Source of the DNA: Desulfovibrio sp. Marseille-P6017
Lineage (GTDB): Bacteria; Bacillota_A; Clostridia; Peptostreptococcales; Peptostreptococcaceae
Reading direction: 5' to 3'
Assembly: GCA_900604495.1 (NCBI GenBank)
Contig: UWOR01000012.1
Span: 1-64,000 of the forward strand
Length of the DNA: 64,000 nucleotides
Part shown: positions 14,511 to 23,723 of the stretch, in pieces
Layout: each line of letters opens with the position of its first letter
Position numbering within the stretch: the stretch's first letter is position 1
The notes under the pieces: generated by a model
What the model was told of the DNA's origin: nothing
Database searches by the model: none
The model's input: the letters and a program-made list of their open reading frames with translations, nothing else
Position numbers and translations under genes: made by a program

Positions 14511-15697
14511 CTACTTACAACTTTCTATAATATACTTCATAGTTTCTTTATTCATTGCACCTGGAACATATTTAGTAATATATCCGTATTCATCTATTAT
14601 AAGTGTTGATGGAAATGAATTTATTCCATATTGATATATTTGACTTCCACTTTCATCTAATACAACAGGGAAAGTATATCCTTCTTCTTTTAAAAAATCT
14701 TTTATATGTTCTACATCTCCTTCCCTTCCAATATTAGGTGATGCTAATTCAAGTATTATTATATCTTCTTTATTTTCGTTATATTCTTTATAAAGCTCTT
14801 CTATATAAGGCATTTCTTCTCTACATTGAGGACACCATGTAGCCCATATATTAAAAAATATTATTTTTCCTTTATAATCACTTAACTTATGTATTTCTCC
14901 ATATTGGTCATATAATTCAAAGTCTAAAGCTTTTATTTTCTTACTACTTTGATTTTCTTCATTCTCTATATTTTCATTCCTTTGAGCTTGACTTTTTGTT
15001 TGTAAATTAAAGTTATTTATAGCTCTTTCAAGTCCACTTGAAAACATTGCCAGACCAGATAATATAATTATTATTCCACCTATTATTTTAATTTTACCCA
15101 TATACTTTTTTATAGAATTTATTGTATTAAATAATTTATTATAAAATAATGCCACAAGTATAAATGGAAATACAAATCCTATTGTATAAACTAATACCAA
15201 TAAGTTTGATACTAAAAAGCTATTGGAACTTGATGAGATTATAAGTACCGATGCAAGTATTGGTCCTATACATGGAGTCCATCCAAAGCTAAATGTAAAT
15301 CCTAATAAAAATGCTGTTACTATATTTATTTCTTTAGTATTCATATTAAATCTCTTTTCAGAGTTTAATAATTTAGATTTTATAATTCCCATATAAAATA
15401 GACCCATAAATACTATTATTAGTCCACCTAAAGTCATTATTAAGTCTTTGTTTGTCTTTAAGAATGAACTTAGTACACTTACTGATGATCCTAGTATAAA
15501 GAATGTTGTCGATATACCAATTATAAAGAAAAATGTATTTTTAAATAAATCACTTTTGTAAATTTTCCAGTTTTTAAATTATCTATACTAGTATTAGATA
15601 ATTTACTCAAATATATTGGTAGTATAGGTAATATACATGGGGATAGGAAGGACAACATCCCTTCTAAAAACACCACTATTAAATTTAGTTTTTCCAT
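14511..15697 (-). pseudogene. CcdA-TlpA fusion (thiol-disulfide transporter plus thioredoxin), frameshifted
   Basis: The gene starts at ATG 15697 (AAAGGAG box) with a CcdA-type membrane domain (FLSPCILPILPIYL), continues with a second cysteine motif (FGWTPCIGPIL), and ends in a TlpA/ResA-like thioredoxin domain (WATWCPQCREEMPYI). The reading frame breaks in the run at 15554-15557 (AAAA on the coding strand). Restoring one A joins the two parts smoothly (GKFTKSDLFKNTFFFIIG). It would pass reductant across the membrane to extracytoplasmic thiol proteins. It could be real loss, a phase-variable tract, or a sequencing error. The downstream part could start separately at 15437 but would lack the first helices. 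Confidence 0.8.
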
Positions 15698-15807
15698 TAA
15701 CATCTCCTTTATTTGTAAATATATTCTTACCATTAGTTTTTCTACCTATTAGCAGTAAAATTATATCATTTATTAAATAATCTCCTTAATAATTCACTAT
15801 ATAAATA

Positions 15808-15856
15808 AACTACAACAATGAAAGTTTCTATCTCAAGTAGATAGTTTTTTGTAGTT
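15808..15856. repeat. Nested inverted repeat
   Basis: Outer arms AACTACAA/TTGTAGTT (15808-15815 and 15849-15856) enclose inner arms CTATCT/AGATAG (15828-15833 and 15839-15844), followed on the plus strand by six T. It resembles a plus-strand terminator but has no upstream plus-strand gene. It could end an antisense or small transcript, or be incidental. Confidence 0.35.
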
Positions 15857-15861
15857 AATAA

Positions 15862-15908
15862 AAAATAGTGATTAAAAAATAAAATAAATCATTTTTAATC
15901 ACTATTTT
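15862..15908 (-). terminator. Terminator after the PreT/GltD-like gene
   Basis: A perfect 17-bp A/T-rich stem (15862-15878 and 15892-15908) with a T-rich tail on the minus strand, 16 bases beyond the stop codon at 15924. Confidence 0.75.
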
Positions 15909-15923
15909 AATTCTTTATAAAGC

Positions 15924-17195
15924 TTACTTATTTCTTAAATAAGCATCAATAGCTTCTGCAACCTTTTTACCTAATGAAGTTGCAAAACAAGCAGTTTTTT
16001 GACCTTGTATTATATCTCCAGTTGCAAAAACATCCTCTATACTAGTTTGGAAATCATTAGTTATTACAGTACCTCTTTGATCTAATTCTACTGGTGCAAT
16101 TGATTGAATTCCATCTGACATTTGACCAACTGCAAATATTATTGTATCTGCTTCTAAGATTAAGTCTGAACTGTCATCTGTCCCCTTAAACTCTATTGCT
16201 CTAACTTTATTATTTTCATCCCCTAGAATTTCTACTGAATCAAAGTGATCAAATATAGGTACGTTTACAAACTTCAAATAATTTAATTCCTTTTGGCTAG
16301 CATTCATCTCTTCTATTCCTGTTCTTACTACAACTCTAACTTTTTCATATCCAGTTAATTTTGCAGTGGTTCCACAATCCATAGCAACGTCTCCACCACC
16401 TATTATTACTGCACTTTTGCCTACATTTATATGACCGTCTTTACTTTTTGCTTCAGCTAAAAAATTAACTGCACTTAAAACTCCATCTAAATCAGATCCT
16501 TTTATTTTTAATACTCTACCTTTATTTAGACCACTTGATAATAAAAATGCATCAAATCCTTCTTCCCTCAATGCATCTAACGTAACATCCTTTCCTACAA
16601 GTGTATTAGTTCTAAATTTAACACCAAGACTCTTTATATATTCTACATCTTGATTTATAGCATGCTTAGGTAACCTATGTGGTGGTATCCCATATGTTAA
16701 CCATCCACCTATGCCTTCTCTAGCTTCAATAACTGTTACGTCATAACCTATCCTTGCTAATATAGCAGAAGCTGCTAATCCTGATGGACCTGATCCTATT
16801 ATAGCTACCTTCTTACCATTAGAATTTGATTGTATTTTTTTATCACTAATCTTCCAATTACTTTCTTTTTCATATTCAGTTAAGAATTTTTCAATATACG
16901 GTATCATTATTGGTTCTTTTAGTTCTGTATTTTTGCATCCTCCTACACAGTATGTTTCATAAGGGCAAACTCTAGAGCATATTGCAGCTAATGGGTTTCT
17001 TTCTCTTATAACTTTTACAGCTTCATCTATTCTTTCTTCTGCAACTAAGCTTATAATATATTTAGGATCTATTTCGATTGGGCAGTTTTTGCTACAATAA
17101 GATGCTTCACATAATAAACATCTTTTAGCTTCTGATATAGCCTCTTCTTTGGTAAAATACTTACCTGATTCAGTTAAATATCCTACATTATTCAT
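15924..17195 (-). CDS. NAD(P)-dependent FAD oxidoreductase, PreT/GltD-like
   Basis: A 423-residue flavoprotein. The N-terminal Fer4_20 region holds cysteine motifs for two iron-sulfur clusters (CLLCEASYCSKNCP; CSRVCPYETYCVGGC). An FAD Rossmann fold follows (IIGSGPSGLAASAILARIGY), then an NAD(P) site (IIGGGDVAMDCG), and a C-terminal FATGDI motif typical of the family. Relatives are glutamate synthase small subunit and dihydropyrimidine dehydrogenase subunit PreT, which pass electrons from NAD(P)H to a partner. No partner (PreA or GltB) is adjacent, so the partner is encoded elsewhere or it acts alone. Confidence 0.85.
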   Translation of the reverse strand: MNNVGYLTESGKYFTKEEAISEAKRCLLCEASYCSKNCPIEIDPKYIISLVAEERIDEAVKVIRERNPLAAICSRVCPYETYCVGGCKNTELKEPIMIPYIEKFLTEYEKESNWKISDKKIQSNSNGKKVAIIGSGPSGLAASAILARIGYDVTVIEAREGIGGWLTYGIPPHRLPKHAINQDVEYIKSLGVKFRTNTLVGKDVTLDALREEGFDAFLLSSGLNKGRVLKIKGSDLDGVLSAVNFLAEAKSKDGHINVGKSAVIIGGGDVAMDCGTTAKLTGYEKVRVVVRTGIEEMNASQKELNYLKFVNVPIFDHFDSVEILGDENNKVRAIEFKGTDDSSDLILEADTIIFAVGQMSDGIQSIAPVELDQRGTVITNDFQTSIEDVFATGDIIQGQKTACFATSLGKKVAEAIDAYLRNK

Positions 17196-17357
17196 TTTTA
17201 TAACCCCCTTAAGAAAATAACTTCTTAATAACCTATTTATTTTAGTATTATATTATTCTATGTTTATTGAGTTGCCTTCTCAAAAAACGTTTTCATATTT
17301 TAAGTATAATACATTTTTACTAACTACGGGAATTTTTAAATTATTTTTATTTCATAA

Positions 17358-17387
17358 TTGTCAAAACTATATTTATAAGCATATAAT
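17358..17387 (+). promoter_or_regulatory. Sigma-A-type promoter
   Basis: TTGTCA (17358-17363), an 18-base spacer, and TATAAT (17382-17387), 35 bases before the ATG of the small acidic protein gene. The fit to consensus is good, and the orientation and distance suit that gene. Confidence 0.6.
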
Positions 17388-17421
17388 TAAGTTGTGATAA
17401 ATTATTTAAGAGGTGTGGTCT

Positions 17422-17652
17422 ATGATCAAGAAATTTAGTTTGTTTAGAAAACGCTATAATAAAAAAAATAGTACTTCTATATTTAAAGGTAATATTTTAT
17501 CTGACGAAAACTTAAGTTACGATGACTACGATGATACATTATTTTTAGACCAAGATATTTATTACGATAATGATTTTTATGATTTTCCTTTGGATAATAA
17601 GAGCCAAATTGATTTTTACTATGATATGGATGATTATGACTATATTGAATAA
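17422..17652 (+). CDS. Small acidic D/Y-rich protein (76 aa)
   Basis: A 76-residue protein with a basic N-terminus (KKFSLFRKRYNKKNS) and a strongly acidic, tyrosine-rich remainder (repeated DDYD, YYDND and DYDY patterns). It has no hydrophobic segment or known domain. The ATG at 17422 lies six bases after GAGGTG; a GTG at 17413 is an alternative. It has its own promoter and terminator, so it is a single-gene unit. The charge polarity suggests a protein- or cation-binding role, but the function is unknown. Confidence 0.6.
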   Translation: MIKKFSLFRKRYNKKNSTSIFKGNILSDENLSYDDYDDTLFLDQDIYYDNDFYDFPLDNKSQIDFYYDMDDYDYIE

Positions 17653-17658
17653 TAGATT

Positions 17659-17692
17659 AAAGCTTCTACTTTATTAGCAGTAGAAGCTTTTT
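17659..17692. terminator. Bidirectional terminator
   Basis: AAAGCTTCTACT/AGTAGAAGCTTT (17659-17670 and 17679-17690), a perfect 12-bp stem with flanking T and A tracts, between convergent genes. Confidence 0.9.
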
Positions 17693-17708
17693 ACTTTTAA
17701 ATTCTTAA

Positions 17709-18593
17709 TTAAGCATTTTCAAAAGTATATATTGCATCAAGTCTAGTAATATAAATTAAATCATCTTCACACCCTATATACTTTGCATATTTCTTTACTT
17801 TTTCTTTTGATACTTCTATATCTAGTCCATTATCATTTTCCATTAATGTTTTTATATACATATCCATTAATCTTCCTTTATATTCTTTTATGTCATACCC
17901 TAAATAGTTAGTTAGTCTTTCTATTTCCCCTGAAAAATCTCCATCTTCTTTTATAAAATACTCATATATATCTAATCTATATGGATTTAATGATATTATT
18001 TGCTTTACTACCTTACATTCATCAGGTTTTCCTATGAATCCATCCTTATAGTTATTAAATAGTGCATTTGCTTGTCTTATGGCTTTATTATCTATGTATC
18101 TATGTACCTTATTTACATTATTATCTAATAATGCATCTATAACTGCATAATGGATATTAAAACAATCATTATATACATATTCTGCGAGTTTTTTAATTAC
18201 TGGTTTTATTTCATAAAACTTAGTTACGTTATTATTCTTTTTACCTCTACCATGTGAATTTGTATGTTCTTTTATAAGATTATTAAATAGCCTTCTAAAA
18301 TCTAAATATTTTTTACAGTATTGCTCTTTAAAAATATTAAAGTCTATAGTTATTACTCTATAAGTAACTATTGTCTCTACTCCTTTTTTTATGACATTAT
18401 CAATTAATTCTTCTCCTAATATAAGTGCTTTATCTGCAATTTGCTTCATAGTATGGGTATTATTTAAACAATCTTCTTCAAACGTATTAGATGTATCAAA
18501 AGCACAAGTTTGAAATAACTTCCTTATACTGTTATAGTTATCCATACTATCATCAAATTCTACAATAGCCCCATTTATATCAAATGTAATCAT
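17709..18593 (-). CDS. Hypothetical protein (294 aa)
   Basis: An intact 294-residue soluble protein I do not recognise. It begins MITFDINGAIVEFDDSMDNY and is mostly helical with many D, N, Y and K residues. No transmembrane helix, signal peptide or clear catalytic motif is seen. A basic patch lies mid-protein (HGRGKKNNN, about 114-122). It is transcribed alone, between a shared terminator and the DUF554 gene. It could be a lineage-specific tape-like or phage-derived protein, but there is no direct evidence. Confidence 0.7.
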   Translation of the reverse strand: MITFDINGAIVEFDDSMDNYNSIRKLFQTCAFDTSNTFEEDCLNNTHTMKQIADKALILGEELIDNVIKKGVETIVTYRVITIDFNIFKEQYCKKYLDFRRLFNNLIKEHTNSHGRGKKNNNVTKFYEIKPVIKKLAEYVYNDCFNIHYAVIDALLDNNVNKVHRYIDNKAIRQANALFNNYKDGFIGKPDECKVVKQIISLNPYRLDIYEYFIKEDGDFSGEIERLTNYLGYDIKEYKGRLMDMYIKTLMENDNGLDIEVSKEKVKKYAKYIGCEDDLIYITRLDAIYTFENA

Positions 18594-18696
18594 ATATCAT
18601 TTGCCTCCTTTTTATTAAATTAAATAAATTAATATATAATTAATTTGATTATTTTATCAATATTCCTTCTAAATGAGGAATTTGTCTAAAGTTTTT

Positions 18697-19386
18697 TTAA
18701 ACTATGCCGAAAATCGCCAAAATTACAGGAATAAACATAGTTGGTAGCAAATTTGCAACTTTAATATTACATGCTTTTATCATATTAAGCCCTAATGCCA
18801 TAATTAATAAACTGCCTACTGCGGTCATTGAGCTTACTACATCATTACTTAGTATAGCTGATAAATATGATGCTCCTATAGTTATTATACCTTGGTACAA
18901 AAATACTGCTATAGATGAAAATATTACACCAATTCCCATAGATGCCGTAAATATTATAGATGAAATTCCATCTAATATTGATTTTGCAAATAATATTGAA
19001 TGATTACCTCTTAATCCACTTTCTAACGAGACAACTACTGCCATTGCTCCAACACAAAATAATAAACTTGCTGATATAAAACCTTGTGCTATTGATATAT
19101 CTATGTCAGATTTCTTAGAAAATTTCATTTCTAAATATCTCCCCAATTGATTAAGATGTTTGTCTAAATCTATTAGCTCTCCTATTACTGATCCAATTGC
19201 CATAGACATAATAGTAATTAAAATATTACCACCTTCTAATGAGCCTGATATACCTATATATATGACACATAAAGCAATTCCATTCATAACAGTATTACTT
19301 ACTTTTTCAGGTATACCACCTTTTACTAATAATCCTACTACACATCCACATATTACAGCTAATGTATTTACTATTGTTCCTAGCAT
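18697..19386 (-). CDS. DUF554 family membrane protein
   Basis: A membrane protein of about 229 residues with six or seven predicted helices and many glycines, matching the DUF554 (YdfK-type) family: start MLGTIVNTLAVICGCVVGL, then GSVIGELIDLDKHL. The function of the family is not established. The ATG at 19386 sits six bases from GGGGGAG; upstream ATG 19389 or TTG 19401 are possible but place the ribosome binding site too close. It has its own unit, with no linked enzyme. Confidence 0.85.
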   Translation of the reverse strand: MLGTIVNTLAVICGCVVGLLVKGGIPEKVSNTVMNGIALCVIYIGISGSLEGGNILITIMSMAIGSVIGELIDLDKHLNQLGRYLEMKFSKKSDIDISIAQGFISASLLFCVGAMAVVVSLESGLRGNHSILFAKSILDGISSIIFTASMGIGVIFSSIAVFLYQGIITIGASYLSAILSNDVVSSMTAVGSLLIMALGLNMIKACNIKVANLLPTMFIPVILAIFGIV

Positions 19387-19456
19387 CATATGCTCCCCCA
19401 ATTAATTTATTTTACTTATTAGTCTATATTACTATATGAATATTCTCAATTAACTT

Positions 19457-20539
19457 TTATTCTCTAAATACTAAATTTATATATTCAGTAGGGTTTTTAG
19501 CAAAATCTTGAAAAGATTTATTTGTAAAAATAACATATTCACCTAAAAATCTTTTATATCTATCTTCTTCTTTTTTTAAAGAACTTCTTGGCTTATTTTG
19601 ATGATTGTTGAATACTAATATTTTAAGGGGAGGTTTCTTTCTACTTATTTGTACTCTTTTTATCATATACTTTATATGTATATCTGCATCTGGAAATGAA
19701 TAACCACAAAATATTAATATATCACTATCTCTTAAAGCTTTTTCACTTTCATTCCATACATTACTCAAAAATACATTCGATATATCTTTAAAATAAGTAG
19801 GAGGCACTATTATGGGAACTGTACTTTCTCCACAATTTAGACATTTAGCTCCTTCTGAATCTTCTAATATTCTCATTACTCCTCCTTCATAAGGAGTTAA
19901 AGTCAAGCTACTACAAATAGGACAATACATCCAATTTAATGATCCATGTATCTTATACAACTTAATCATAGGATCAAGTGGTTTTACCCAATTTCCATCT
20001 TTATTAAAATTTGCAAAATTTATACCATAATCCAGCATAATAGGTAATTTTTCTTTATCATATAGTTTTGCAATAGTATTATCTATAATAATGTCGTAAT
20101 TTGCACTAATAAAAGTAGTATTTAAAAGTAAGTTTGATTTAAGTAAATTATCAATGAGCATTTTATGATATTTATTAGTATTTTTCTTATTAACAGAATA
20201 AGCCATTAAAAGAATTAGATATTGTCTAATAAATCTTATACTATCACTTTCTTTATTAACTAGCTCAAGAGCAAAATTTTTAAAAAATTCTCTTCTTTGC
20301 TCTGCTAAATCTAAAAGTCCAAGAACTTCTTCAAAAGTAGGAAAATTAACTTTATCTATATCATCTTTCTTCAAATCTATATTAAACATTTGTTTAAAAA
20401 ATCTATGTAGCTCCTTATTCATTTCCTTGTTATAATCACTAGGCTTAAGATCTCTAAAGTACTCACTAAATAATTCGTTTTGAATAGGTAAATGCTCAGC
20501 AGCAGACGCACCTGCTCCTAAAAATATAGAAATCTTCAT
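19457..20539 (-). CDS. Stand-alone SIR2-like protein with zinc ribbon
   Basis: A 360-residue SIR2-family protein. The NAD-binding GAGAS (8-12) is at the very N-terminus, SANYD (145-149) carries the conserved N and D, the catalytic-type histidine is in KIHGSLNW (His198), and a four-cysteine zinc module follows (CPIC 206-209, CLNC 233-236). CGYSFPDAD (278-286) closes the fold. Bacterial SIR2-like proteins of this kind often hydrolyse NAD in phage defence, but some are deacylases. There is no linked second defence gene, transmembrane region or SLOG domain, so this is not a Thoeris ThsA. Either function is possible. Confidence 0.8.
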   Translation of the reverse strand: MKISIFLGAGASAAEHLPIQNELFSEYFRDLKPSDYNKEMNKELHRFFKQMFNIDLKKDDIDKVNFPTFEEVLGLLDLAEQRREFFKNFALELVNKESDSIRFIRQYLILLMAYSVNKKNTNKYHKMLIDNLLKSNLLLNTTFISANYDIIIDNTIAKLYDKEKLPIMLDYGINFANFNKDGNWVKPLDPMIKLYKIHGSLNWMYCPICSSLTLTPYEGGVMRILEDSEGAKCLNCGESTVPIIVPPTYFKDISNVFLSNVWNESEKALRDSDILIFCGYSFPDADIHIKYMIKRVQISRKKPPLKILVFNNHQNKPRSSLKKEEDRYKRFLGEYVIFTNKSFQDFAKNPTEYINLVFRE

Positions 20540-20675
20540 TACTCATCCTCCTAACTATCCTATAGTCAAACGTCTTATTCAATTATCTTATGACTTTTTA
20601 CACAAGATATTCTTAATCTTCTTCTATAAAATAAAAAAACTGCTTATTTGTAAGTTTTTCTAGGTCACAAAGCAC

Positions 20676-20736
20676 AAAATAAAAATTCTAGCTATTTGTA
20701 GCATTATTTCAGCTATATAACTAGAATTTTTATTTT
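20676..20736 (-). terminator. Long-stem terminator-like repeat after fruA
   Basis: AAAATAAAAATTCTAG (20676-20691) and CTAGAATTTTTATTTT (20721-20736) are perfect 16-base inverted arms with a 29-base loop, about 45 bases beyond the fruA stop. The 3' arm is T-rich on the minus strand. Probably the operon terminator. Confidence 0.55.
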
Positions 20737-20779
20737 ATGTCTGCCCCTAAGTAAAACTTAACTTAAGCAGATATTTTAT

Positions 20780-22699
20780 TTATTTTTCTATTGGTTTTTT
20801 AAGTATTGATAATAATAACATTCCTACTAGTGAACCTACAACTATTGCTATAGCATATCCTAATGGATTAGATATAACTGGTAAAACAAATATTCCTCCA
20901 TGAGGAGCTCTAAGTTGTGCTCCAAATACCATACTTAATGCTCCAGCCACTGCTGAACCAGCTACACATGCAGGTATTACATGAAGTGGATCTGCTGCTG
21001 CAAAAGGTATTGCACCTTCAGTTATAAATGATAGTCCCATTACATAGTTAACTATACCAGATTTTCTTTGATCTTCTGTAAATCTATTTTTAAAGAATGT
21101 TGTAGCAAGTGCTATTGCAAGAGGAGGAACCATTCCACCTGCCATTACTGCTGCCATTACTTCATACTGACCTGCATCTAAAGCTGCTATCCCAAATACA
21201 TATGCTGCTTTATTTATTGGTCCACCCATGTCAACAGCCATCATTGCTCCTACAACTATACCAAGTATAATTTTTGAACTTCCTCCAAGTCCCATTAAGA
21301 AACTATTCATCGCTTCATTTATCACAACTACTGGAGGCATTACTATGTAAGTCATTAATATCGCTATCAATAATGTTCCAAACAGTGGAAATAAAAGCAC
21401 TGGTTTTATTCCGTCTAAAGATTGTGGAAGGAAACTAAATAACTTTTTAAGTCCAACTACTATATATCCTGCTAAGAAACCAGCTATTAATGCTCCTAAA
21501 AAGCCAGCTCCACCTTCTTTTGCCATTAATCCTCCAACAAAACCAACTACCATTGCTGGTCTATCTGCTATAGAGAATGCTATATAACCTGCAAGTACTG
21601 GTAACATAAATCCAAATGCATAGTTACCTATTGTATTTAAGTATGAAGCTAATGGCGTATTATTACCAAAATTTGAAGGATCTATTGAGTAGTTATCAAA
21701 TAAGAATGATAAAGCTATTAATATACCTCCTGCAACAACAAATGGTAACATATTTGAAACACCATTCATTAGATTTTTATATACTTTTCTTAAAGCACTT
21801 TCGTCTTCACTAGAACCATCATTTAATCCTGAATTTTCTCCACTATGATGATATATTGGCGCATCTCCATTTTTAGCTCTATCTATAAGCTCATCTGCTT
21901 TGTGTATACCATTAGCAACCTTAGTTATTATAACTTTCTTACCATCAAATCTTGCCATTTCAACATTTTTATCAGCTGCAACTATTATACAGGTTGCATT
22001 AGCTATTTCTTCTTTAGTTAATACATTTTTAGCTCCTGAAGAACCATTTGTTTCTACTTTTATTGAAATCCCTTTTTGATTAGCTGTTTTATTTAAACTT
22101 TCTGCTGCCATAAAAGTATGTGCAATTCCTGTTGGACAAGCAGTTACAGCTAATACTTTAGGATATTTCTCATCTAATATATCTTCTTTTATTTCCTTTG
22201 CATCTTTTTCTAATTCATCCGCTTCATATTCTTCTGGGAATTTTTCTTTCTCTTTTTCATTTATTAATTCTATAAACTCATCTTTAGAAGATGCATTTAT
22301 AAGCTTTTTCCTAAACTCTTCATCCATAAGTATTGTTGAAAGTCTTGCTAGTACTTGAAGGTGTGTATCATTTGCTCCATCTGGGGCCGCTATCATAAAG
22401 AAAAGATGTGCTAAGCTTCCGTCAAAGGCTTCATAGTCTATTCCTTCTTTACTCACACCAGTTGCAAGATATGCTTTATTTACTGCTTTAGTTTTAGCAT
22501 GGGGAATTGCTATTCCTTCTCCTATTCCTGTTGTACTTAATTCTTCACGAGAAAGTATTGCCTTTTTATACTCATCTTTATTATTTAAATTTCCGCTATC
22601 ATCCATTAATTCAACTAATTCATCTATTACATCAGGCTTATTACTTGACTTTAAATTTAAATTAATAGATTTTTTATCTATTAAATCTGTAATTTTCAT
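20780..22699 (-). CDS. fruA: PTS fructose transporter subunit EIIABC
   Basis: A 639-residue fused fructose permease. EIIA comes first, with the phosphorylated histidine in AIPHAKT (His67). EIIB follows, with the active cysteine in ACPTGIAHTFMAAE (Cys188). A membrane EIIC domain from about residue 310 has several helices (GFVGGLMAKEGGAGFLGAL). It takes up fructose and phosphorylates it at C1. It lies 13 bases after fruK, which converts fructose-1-phosphate to the bisphosphate, in one operon. Intact and full length. Confidence 0.95.
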   Translation of the reverse strand: MKITDLIDKKSINLNLKSSNKPDVIDELVELMDDSGNLNNKDEYKKAILSREELSTTGIGEGIAIPHAKTKAVNKAYLATGVSKEGIDYEAFDGSLAHLFFMIAAPDGANDTHLQVLARLSTILMDEEFRKKLINASSKDEFIELINEKEKEKFPEEYEADELEKDAKEIKEDILDEKYPKVLAVTACPTGIAHTFMAAESLNKTANQKGISIKVETNGSSGAKNVLTKEEIANATCIIVAADKNVEMARFDGKKVIITKVANGIHKADELIDRAKNGDAPIYHHSGENSGLNDGSSEDESALRKVYKNLMNGVSNMLPFVVAGGILIALSFLFDNYSIDPSNFGNNTPLASYLNTIGNYAFGFMLPVLAGYIAFSIADRPAMVVGFVGGLMAKEGGAGFLGALIAGFLAGYIVVGLKKLFSFLPQSLDGIKPVLLFPLFGTLLIAILMTYIVMPPVVVINEAMNSFLMGLGGSSKIILGIVVGAMMAVDMGGPINKAAYVFGIAALDAGQYEVMAAVMAGGMVPPLAIALATTFFKNRFTEDQRKSGIVNYVMGLSFITEGAIPFAAADPLHVIPACVAGSAVAGALSMVFGAQLRAPHGGIFVLPVISNPLGYAIAIVVGSLVGMLLLSILKKPIEK

Positions 22700-22712
22700 A
22701 ATATATCACTCC

Positions 22713-23630
22713 TTATATTTTTTCTACTATAATCTGCTTTTTAACTTCATCTATAAATTCTCTTGTTGCTATATCATAAGAAAATGCTGTTGCTCCGCCA
22801 CATGCAGCACCTTGCTTTAGAGCTTCATCAAATTTATTTGTCATTACATATCCACTTAAAAAACCTGCAACCATAGAATCTCCTGCTCCTACAGAATTTT
22901 TAACTTCACCCTTAGCTACATTACTTGTATAAATATCACCATTTTCAGTAACTAATAATGCTCCCTCTTTTCCCATAGATACTAATACATTTCTTGCACC
23001 CATTTCTTTTAATTTATTAGCATATTTTATTATGTCCTTATTTGAACTTAACTTTACATTAAAAATTTCTTCTAATTCATGATTATTTGGTTTTATTAAA
23101 AATGGCTTATATTTTAATACATTTAATAATAAACTTTTGGTTGCATCAACTACTACCTTTATTTCCTTATTTTTTATTCTTTCCATTATATTCTCATATA
23201 ATTTATCACTAAGTGTTGATGGTATACTCCCTGCTAAAACTAATATATCCTCACTATTTAATTCATCTATTATTTTATAAAGCTCGTTTAGTTCATTTTC
23301 ATTTATAAGTGGACCTTGACCGTTTATCTCTGTTTCTTCGTTCCCTTTAATCTTTACATTAATTCTTGTAAATCCATTTTTTAATTTTATAAATTTATTT
23401 TCAATTCCTTTTTCTTCTAAGCTTTTTATTATAAAATCTCCAGTGAATCCACTTACAAAACCTAAAGCTGTACTCTGACAGTCTAGCTGTTGTAGCATAT
23501 TTGATACGTTTATACCTTTTCCTCCAGCATAAACTTTTTCATCTTCAACCCTGTTTACACTACCTAAGTTTAGGCTATCTAGTTTTATTAAATAGTCAAT
23601 TGCAGGATTTAATGTTACTGTATATATCAT
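22713..23630 (-). CDS. fruK: 1-phosphofructokinase
   Basis: A 305-residue PfkB-family sugar kinase that phosphorylates fructose-1-phosphate to fructose-1,6-bisphosphate. Visible features are the N-terminal substrate-binding TLNPAIDY, the glycine pair AGGKGINVS, and the C-terminal catalytic motif GAGDSMVAGFLSGY with the base aspartate. The ATG at 23630 follows AGAGGTG. It leads the fruK-fruA operon; a cre-like palindrome lies about 40 bases upstream. Confidence 0.95.
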   Translation of the reverse strand: MIYTVTLNPAIDYLIKLDSLNLGSVNRVEDEKVYAGGKGINVSNMLQQLDCQSTALGFVSGFTGDFIIKSLEEKGIENKFIKLKNGFTRINVKIKGNEETEINGQGPLINENELNELYKIIDELNSEDILVLAGSIPSTLSDKLYENIMERIKNKEIKVVVDATKSLLLNVLKYKPFLIKPNNHELEEIFNVKLSSNKDIIKYANKLKEMGARNVLVSMGKEGALLVTENGDIYTSNVAKGEVKNSVGAGDSMVAGFLSGYVMTNKFDEALKQGAACGGATAFSYDIATREFIDEVKKQIIVEKI

Positions 23631-23669
23631 GACTTCACCTCTATCTTTTTTTATATCTTTATATTACAT

Positions 23670-23683
23670 AGAAAACATTTTCT
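23670..23683. promoter_or_regulatory. Operator-like palindrome upstream of fruK
   Basis: AGAAAACATTTTCT has 6-bp inverted arms around CA. It resembles a catabolite-responsive (cre) site or a sugar-regulator operator but does not match the cre consensus fully. Its position just upstream of fruK suits transcriptional control. Confidence 0.35.
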
Positions 23684-23695
23684 CTGAAAGTTAGA

Positions 23696-23723
23696 AAATT
23701 TCTCTTAGTCAAAAGAGAAATTT
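23696..23723 (-). terminator. Terminator-like hairpin at the end of the PRD regulator gene
   Basis: AAATTTCTCTT/AAGAGAAATTT (23696-23706 and 23713-23723), perfect 11-bp arms overlapping the regulator stop codon. The T-run is short (TTTTC), so termination may be partial, allowing read-through into fruK. Confidence 0.55.

Noticed and set aside
15819..15844. Tiny plus-strand frame (ATG AAA GTT TCT ATC TCA AGT AGA TAG)
   Set aside because: Eight codons lying within an inverted repeat, with no ribosome binding site; better read as part of the stem.
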